Source: Nitrospira sp. CG24D
Lineage (GTDB): Bacteria > Nitrospirota > Nitrospiria > Nitrospirales > Nitrospiraceae
DNA: 60,041 nucleotides
Direction: 5' to 3'
NCBI GenBank assembly: GCA_002869855.2
Contig: NEWQ02000014.1
Location: 1 to 60,041, forward strand
Positions 56,393 through 60,041 of this stretch are shown here, in pieces. Position numbers and translations under genes: made by a program. Position 1 is the first letter of the stretch. Each line of letters opens with the position of its first letter. The notes under the pieces were generated by a model, which saw only the letters and a program-made list of their open reading frames with translations, did not search any database and was not told the DNA's origin.

Positions 56393-57604
56393 ATGGCAGA
56401 TAATAAATCCCTCATCGGGACAAAGAATAAAAAAGGACAGACCTTTACCGATACCTGGACAATGATGAACGACGCCCCGCGTACCCCGTCGTTCTATACA
56501 GGCAGCGAGGTCATTAAGGAGGCGTTGCGACGCGCCAGTTGCGACGTCATGATTGCCTATCCGATCACCCCCCAGAGCGAAGCAGCGGCTTTGATCGGCG
56601 AATTGTTCGCGGAAGGCTACATCGGTGACTACTTCCGCGGTGAGAGCGAGTTCGCCGTCATGTCCCAATGCGCTGGCGCCGCATTCGGTGGCGCTCGCGT
56701 CTTTACGACGACGGCAGGCCCCGGCACGATGCGCGCCATGGAAAACTTTCCCATGTGGTCCGGCGCACGGTTGCCGATTCAGATGATCGTCACGTGCCGC
56801 GGCATCAACTCGCCGCTCTCCATTCAACCGGACACACTCGAAATCGCGTATCTCTTGAATACCGGCATGCTCGTCTGGCATGCAGAAACTGCCCAAGACT
56901 TCTTTGATTGGATTCTCAAGGGCTACATGGTATCGGAAGAACCGGACGTGCACTTGCCTCTCGCGCTCTGCTGCGACGGATTCTTTGTCACGCACACGAA
57001 AGACGTTGTGAACCTCACACCGGCCGACATGTGCTTGCCGCCATACGATCCGTACCGCTCACCGGTTCCCTGCATGGACATGGAATGCCCACCGGTCCGG
57101 ATGATGCGCGACCCCTTCGTCATGAAGAGCAATTACATCAGCTACGCCACCCATGCCAGCTGGCAGCAGGAAATCTGGGCTGCGGTTGAACGCTCAAGAA
57201 AACATACCATCAAGTGGATCAACGGATTGATCGATACCGAGAATATCGATGCGGACATCATGATCGTGGCCTCAGGGACAGCCGTCTCGCAGGGGCGCGA
57301 AGCCATCCGACTTTTAGAGGACGAAGGAATCCGCTGCGGACTTGTAAAAGTAAAGTCCTTACGCCCCTGGCCGGAAGAGGAAATTCGGGAAGCCACGAAA
57401 AACGCGAAGCACATCTTCGTGCCGGAGTTTAACGTCACCGGATGGCTTGCGAAAGAAATCAAAGCGACGGTTCCCAATCACCATCGGGTCCATGCCGGTC
57501 CGCGTGTGTGCGGAGGCATGACGATGCCGCCGGAAATCATCGTTCAGGAAATAAAAACAGTCCTCGGGATGAAGACTGTATCCCTCGCTGGTCGTGGGAG
57601 CTGA
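56393..57604 (+). CDS. 2-oxoacid:ferredoxin oxidoreductase alpha subunit
   Basis: 403 residues. The pyrimidine-binding half is seen as VMIAYPITPQSEAAALIGEL and ESEFAVMSQCAGAAFGGARV, then FTTTAGPGTMRAMENFPMWS. The C-terminal domain has MIVASGTAVSQGREAIRLLE and FVPEFNVTGWLAKEI. With the beta subunit it forms the ThDP active site, and with ferredoxin it fixes CO2 onto acetyl-CoA or succinyl-CoA in the reductive TCA cycle. Pyruvate and 2-oxoglutarate forms cannot be told apart from sequence alone. Confidence 0.92.
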   Translation: MADNKSLIGTKNKKGQTFTDTWTMMNDAPRTPSFYTGSEVIKEALRRASCDVMIAYPITPQSEAAALIGELFAEGYIGDYFRGESEFAVMSQCAGAAFGGARVFTTTAGPGTMRAMENFPMWSGARLPIQMIVTCRGINSPLSIQPDTLEIAYLLNTGMLVWHAETAQDFFDWILKGYMVSEEPDVHLPLALCCDGFFVTHTKDVVNLTPADMCLPPYDPYRSPVPCMDMECPPVRMMRDPFVMKSNYISYATHASWQQEIWAAVERSRKHTIKWINGLIDTENIDADIMIVASGTAVSQGREAIRLLEDEGIRCGLVKVKSLRPWPEEEIREATKNAKHIFVPEFNVTGWLAKEIKATVPNHHRVHAGPRVCGGMTMPPEIIVQEIKTVLGMKTVSLAGRGS

Positions 57605-57654
57605 GCAATCAATACGCCATCTAACTGTGAACGAGACGCCTTGAGGAGGCATAT

Positions 57655-58557
57655 ATGAGCAAAGAACGTATTCAGATTTCAGAAGCCCTCTACGACATCA
57701 TGCCGTCCGATTATCAGGACCTGGTCAAGAGCGCGACCTACGGCAAAGAAGACCGTGGATGGAAAGATATCGGTAACAGCAAGGAACTCATCGAGCAGCA
57801 CTCACTCTGCGCCGGCTGCCCGGAGTCCATGGCATTTCGCTATATCCTGGCCTCGCTCCCCAATCCGGAAGACACCGTGATGGTCGGTTCAACCGGCTGC
57901 ACCAGTCTGGTATTCCCGATGGTGGCTGTCCACAACATTCACTCCCTCTTCGGCAACCAGAACGCCATCGCGTCCGGGTTGAAGCGCGCCCTGAGCGTCC
58001 GCTTCCCGGGCCGGACAAAGGATGTGGTTGTCCTTGCCGGCGACGGTGCAACCGTTGACATCGGTCTCGACATGACCCTCCAAGCCTGGTTCCGCCAAGA
58101 AAAGTTCACCACTATCTGTTTCGACAACGAACTCTACGCCAACACCGGCGGTCAGGAGAGCGGACTGATGCAGAAGGGCTTCGTCGCCAAGATGGCTCCG
58201 GTCGGCAAGCTATTCGACAAAGTCCGACTCCCTGAAATCGCCCGCGAATCAGGCTGCCACTATGTCGTGAATTGCACGGTCAGCAAGCCCTCCCTGGTTG
58301 AGAAAGTCATTCGTAACGCGGTGCACATCGCTCGCGAGATCGGACCGACCTATCTCCAGCTCTATACGCCCTGCATTCTGGAAATCGGCAAGAACAGTAT
58401 GGAAGGCCTCCAGGAGATGCGTGACTCCGAAAAGCCGACCGAGCGGTTCGCGTACAAGGAATACGTCAGCGAGCCGGCCAAGCAATTGCTGGCCGAACTA
58501 GCGGCGAAGGATAAAGAACGGAAAGCGGCCGCCAAGCAATTGGCCGGGCAAGCCTAA
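57655..58557 (+). CDS. 2-oxoacid:ferredoxin oxidoreductase beta subunit
   Basis: 300 residues. ThDP diphosphate-binding motif GDGATVDIGLDMTLQAW ... FDNELYANTGGQ, the N-terminal cysteine motif LCAGCPESMAFRYIL (iron-sulfur site typical of this subunit) and MVGSTGCTSLVFPM. It completes the active site with alpha. AGGAGG precedes the ATG, and the gamma gene follows after 18 bp. Confidence 0.93.
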   Translation: MSKERIQISEALYDIMPSDYQDLVKSATYGKEDRGWKDIGNSKELIEQHSLCAGCPESMAFRYILASLPNPEDTVMVGSTGCTSLVFPMVAVHNIHSLFGNQNAIASGLKRALSVRFPGRTKDVVVLAGDGATVDIGLDMTLQAWFRQEKFTTICFDNELYANTGGQESGLMQKGFVAKMAPVGKLFDKVRLPEIARESGCHYVVNCTVSKPSLVEKVIRNAVHIAREIGPTYLQLYTPCILEIGKNSMEGLQEMRDSEKPTERFAYKEYVSEPAKQLLAELAAKDKERKAAAKQLAGQA

Positions 58558-58575
58558 CGAAACCGGAGGTTGTCC

Positions 58576-59283
58576 ATGATTAAGAAGAGACTCAATATCC
58601 GGATGTCAGGTTTAGGCGGACAGGGCGCGGTCACCGCAGCCCATGTTTTGGCCATGGCCGCAAACCGGGACGGAAAGTTTTCGATCTCCAATCCATTTTT
58701 TGGAGCGGAGAAGCGGATGGCTCCGGCGGAGAGCTATTGCCGCATCGGGATCGAACGGATCTATGACCGTGGTGAATTGGTGTTCCCGGACGTGATTCAG
58801 GTATTTCACCCTCAGGTCATCACGATGGGCAAGAGCTATACGATGCCATTCTATTCCGGCGTGAAGGAAGGCGGCGTCGTGGTTATTAACTCCGCTCAGC
58901 CCCTGCTGTCGGAAGAAGACATTCAGCGGCTCAAAGATTTGAACGTCGCCCTGTTTTATATCGCCGGGACTGAGCTCGCCATTGAAGTCGCAGGCACCGA
59001 ACTGTCCACAAACATGGCCATGATCGGGTCTGTGGCGGGCATTACCAAGTGCGTCTCGATGGAAGCCTTGGACGGTGCGCTTCAGGAGCGGTTTGGAAAG
59101 AAATTCGTCGCCTCCGGTGGTACGGCATCACTGGATGAAGCGATCAAGAAGAAGTTCGCCAAGAAAGAAATGCTGCTAGCCAAGAATCTGGCCACTGTGA
59201 AGGCCGCGTATGAGATCGCCAGCGAATGGGCGGATAAGAACAAAATCGAGTTACGAGTCGGCAATCCTGCCGTAGCCGCGTAA
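58576..59283 (+). CDS. 2-oxoacid:ferredoxin oxidoreductase gamma subunit
   Basis: 235 residues from the ATG at 58576 (CGGAGG upstream; the frame also opens two codons earlier). The gamma signature is RMSGLGGQGAVTAAHVLAMA near the N-terminus, then NPFFGAEKRMAPAESYCRIG and VIQVFHPQVITMGKSY. This subunit contacts CoA. The delta (ferredoxin-like) subunit gene follows after 18 bp. Confidence 0.92.
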   Translation: MIKKRLNIRMSGLGGQGAVTAAHVLAMAANRDGKFSISNPFFGAEKRMAPAESYCRIGIERIYDRGELVFPDVIQVFHPQVITMGKSYTMPFYSGVKEGGVVVINSAQPLLSEEDIQRLKDLNVALFYIAGTELAIEVAGTELSTNMAMIGSVAGITKCVSMEALDGALQERFGKKFVASGGTASLDEAIKKKFAKKEMLLAKNLATVKAAYEIASEWADKNKIELRVGNPAVAA

Positions 59284-59301
59284 GAGAAGGAACTACGTCG
59301 C

Positions 59302-59580
59302 ATGTATAACGTAGCGCAAGTCATCGATGAGAAATGCACTGCCAAGAAGGGCTGCCGCCTCTGTATCATGTATTGCCCGGAAGCCAACTGTCTGGACCTG
59401 AACTCCAGCAAGATGGTCGCCGAGGTCAATATTGATCGCTGTAAGGGGTGCGAACTGTGCGTAGTCGTTTGCGACGCCGCAAAACACAATGCGATTGAGA
59501 TGCAGGCCGTGAGCGCCACCGGTCAGCTGATGGCGAAAAAAGGCGAGTCCGCAGCTCTGGGACAAGCCTACCAAGGCTAA
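59302..59580 (+). CDS. 2-oxoacid:ferredoxin oxidoreductase delta subunit (2x4Fe-4S)
   Basis: 92 residues with two cubane sites: the first reads CTAKKGCRLCIMYCP (C-x5-C-x2-C-x3-C, an unusual first spacing), and the second CKGCELCVVVCDAA (C-x2-C-x2-C-x3-C). It relays electrons from external ferredoxin to the active site. It ends the operon; a terminator follows 24 bp later. Confidence 0.93.
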   Translation: MYNVAQVIDEKCTAKKGCRLCIMYCPEANCLDLNSSKMVAEVNIDRCKGCELCVVVCDAAKHNAIEMQAVSATGQLMAKKGESAALGQAYQG

Positions 59581-59603
59581 TCCATTACGATGTGAATAAC
59601 GGG

Positions 59604-59636
59604 AAACCCCATGGCGTCCGCGCTATGGGGTTTTTT
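59604..59636 (+). terminator. intrinsic terminator of the oxidoreductase operon
   Basis: Arms AACCCCAT and ATGGGGTT with an inner GGCG/CGC pairing form a stable hairpin, followed by TTTTTT at 59631-59636. Confidence 0.88.
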
Positions 59637-59655
59637 GTTGAGAGAAGAGGGACCC

Positions 59656-59925
59656 ATGGACACTGAAGACAACGTCATCAATGAGCTCCTCGCAGAAATC
59701 TCCGGTCTGATCACGCAATACCCCAAGGCGATTGAGCGGCGCGCGGCGCAAATCCAAGCCTCGGGGAAAGATCCTGAACTCGTCGATAAGCTCGTAAAAG
59801 CAGCCGATACGATGCGGGATAGCGGGAATCTCTATCTGACCTGGGCGAAACACTATGCCGCGTTAGCCGACGGCAATACAGATGCCTCTTCCGACGAAGA
59901 TGAAACCGAGGACTTTGACGTCTAA
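59656..59925 (+). CDS. small acidic hypothetical protein
   Basis: 89 residues from the ATG at 59656, with GAGGG just upstream. It is helical (ELLAEISGLITQYPKAIERR, LVDKLVKAADTMRDSGNLYL) and ends in an acidic tail (SSDEDETEDFDV). No family was recognised. It starts right after the operon terminator and precedes a tRNA gene; being short and strongly charged, it may be a conserved Nitrospira protein. Confidence 0.65.
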   Translation: MDTEDNVINELLAEISGLITQYPKAIERRAAQIQASGKDPELVDKLVKAADTMRDSGNLYLTWAKHYAALADGNTDASSDEDETEDFDV

Positions 59926-59988
59926 AAAAGACTCCCCCTCCGCAAGAAGTTTTGCTAGAATGGGTCCCGCTTCCAGTGCACTCTACGT

Positions 59989-60041
59989 TCCCCGGTAGCT
60001 CAGTTGGTAGAGCAGCCGGCTGTTAACCGGCTGGTCGCAGG
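59989..60041 (+). tRNA. tRNA-Asn (GTT), 5' part
   Basis: The sequence TCCCCGGTAGCTCAGTTGG begins a tRNA; the anticodon stem CCGG/CCGG with loop CTGTTAA gives anticodon GTT (Asn). The gene is cut by the window end in the T arm. A -10-like TAGAAT lies at 59956-59961 with a GC-rich stretch after it, as in many stable-RNA promoters. Confidence 0.92.

Overview
The window looks like chromosome of a Nitrospira-type bacterium (phylum Nitrospirota, nitrite-oxidising or comammox lineage). The inference rests on several things seen together: a five-subunit 2-oxoacid:ferredoxin oxidoreductase of the reductive TCA type (55716-59580), a large molybdate uptake locus (7510-14944) that would suit a molybdenum-dependent nitrite oxidoreductase, and a moderately GC-rich Gram-negative gene set with many lipoproteins and outer-membrane proteins. 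No ribosomal RNA, CRISPR array or intact transposase was seen.

Layout. 1-655: 3' part of a second ilvB, cut off at about 655. 655-18794: a block whose two outermost genes are both broken. It holds a secreted hydrolase, a flavin-nucleotide-binding protein, a PilZ protein, a sigma-54 two-component system, an outer-membrane protein, the molybdate locus (XRE/PBP regulator, two binding proteins, porin, modBC) and a cassette encoding a LexA-like repressor, small proteins, a RecA/Rad51-fold protein and a family B DNA polymerase that is cut before its motif C. 18795-19213: the N-terminal third of mreB, joined tail to tail to the polymerase. Both breakpoints interrupt genes on each side, so the block is either a rearranged or inserted segment or an assembly chimera.

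19275-33890: RDD protein and a SurA/PpiD-like protein, then a long minus-strand run (ilvB-ilvN-ilvC-psd-pssA, a leucine T-box leader, leuA-cupin-leuB-NHL-asd-DUF2905-spoIID-queA) that makes branched-chain amino acids, phosphatidylethanolamine, aspartate semialdehyde and queuosine. 34122-34555: RNase P RNA. 34617-37022: M48 protease, RNase HIII, zinc-ribbon coiled-coil protein. 37084-52708: minus-strand housekeeping genes (a CAU tRNA, rpoD, dnaG, HIT, hisIE-hisF-hisA-lipoprotein-hisH, hisB-hisD-hisG, murA, prmC, prfA, rpmE, rho). 53213-55382: small conserved genes and a TPR protein. 55716-59580: the oxidoreductase operon. 59656-60041: a small acidic protein and the start of a tRNA-Asn.

Regulation visible in the DNA: a T-box with a CUC (Leu) specifier before leuA; a 17-bp palindrome over the promoter of the LexA-like gene; paired direct repeats over the promoter of the molybdate regulator; several hairpin-plus-T-run terminators; three genes without a Shine-Dalgarno whose -10 lies so close to the ATG that leaderless transcripts are likely; and two copies of a MITE-like inverted-repeat element. 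The most interesting candidate system is the LexA-like/RecA-fold/PolB cassette, which resembles lexA2-imuA-imuB-dnaE2 mutagenesis cassettes but uses a family B polymerase with a degraded exonuclease motif.
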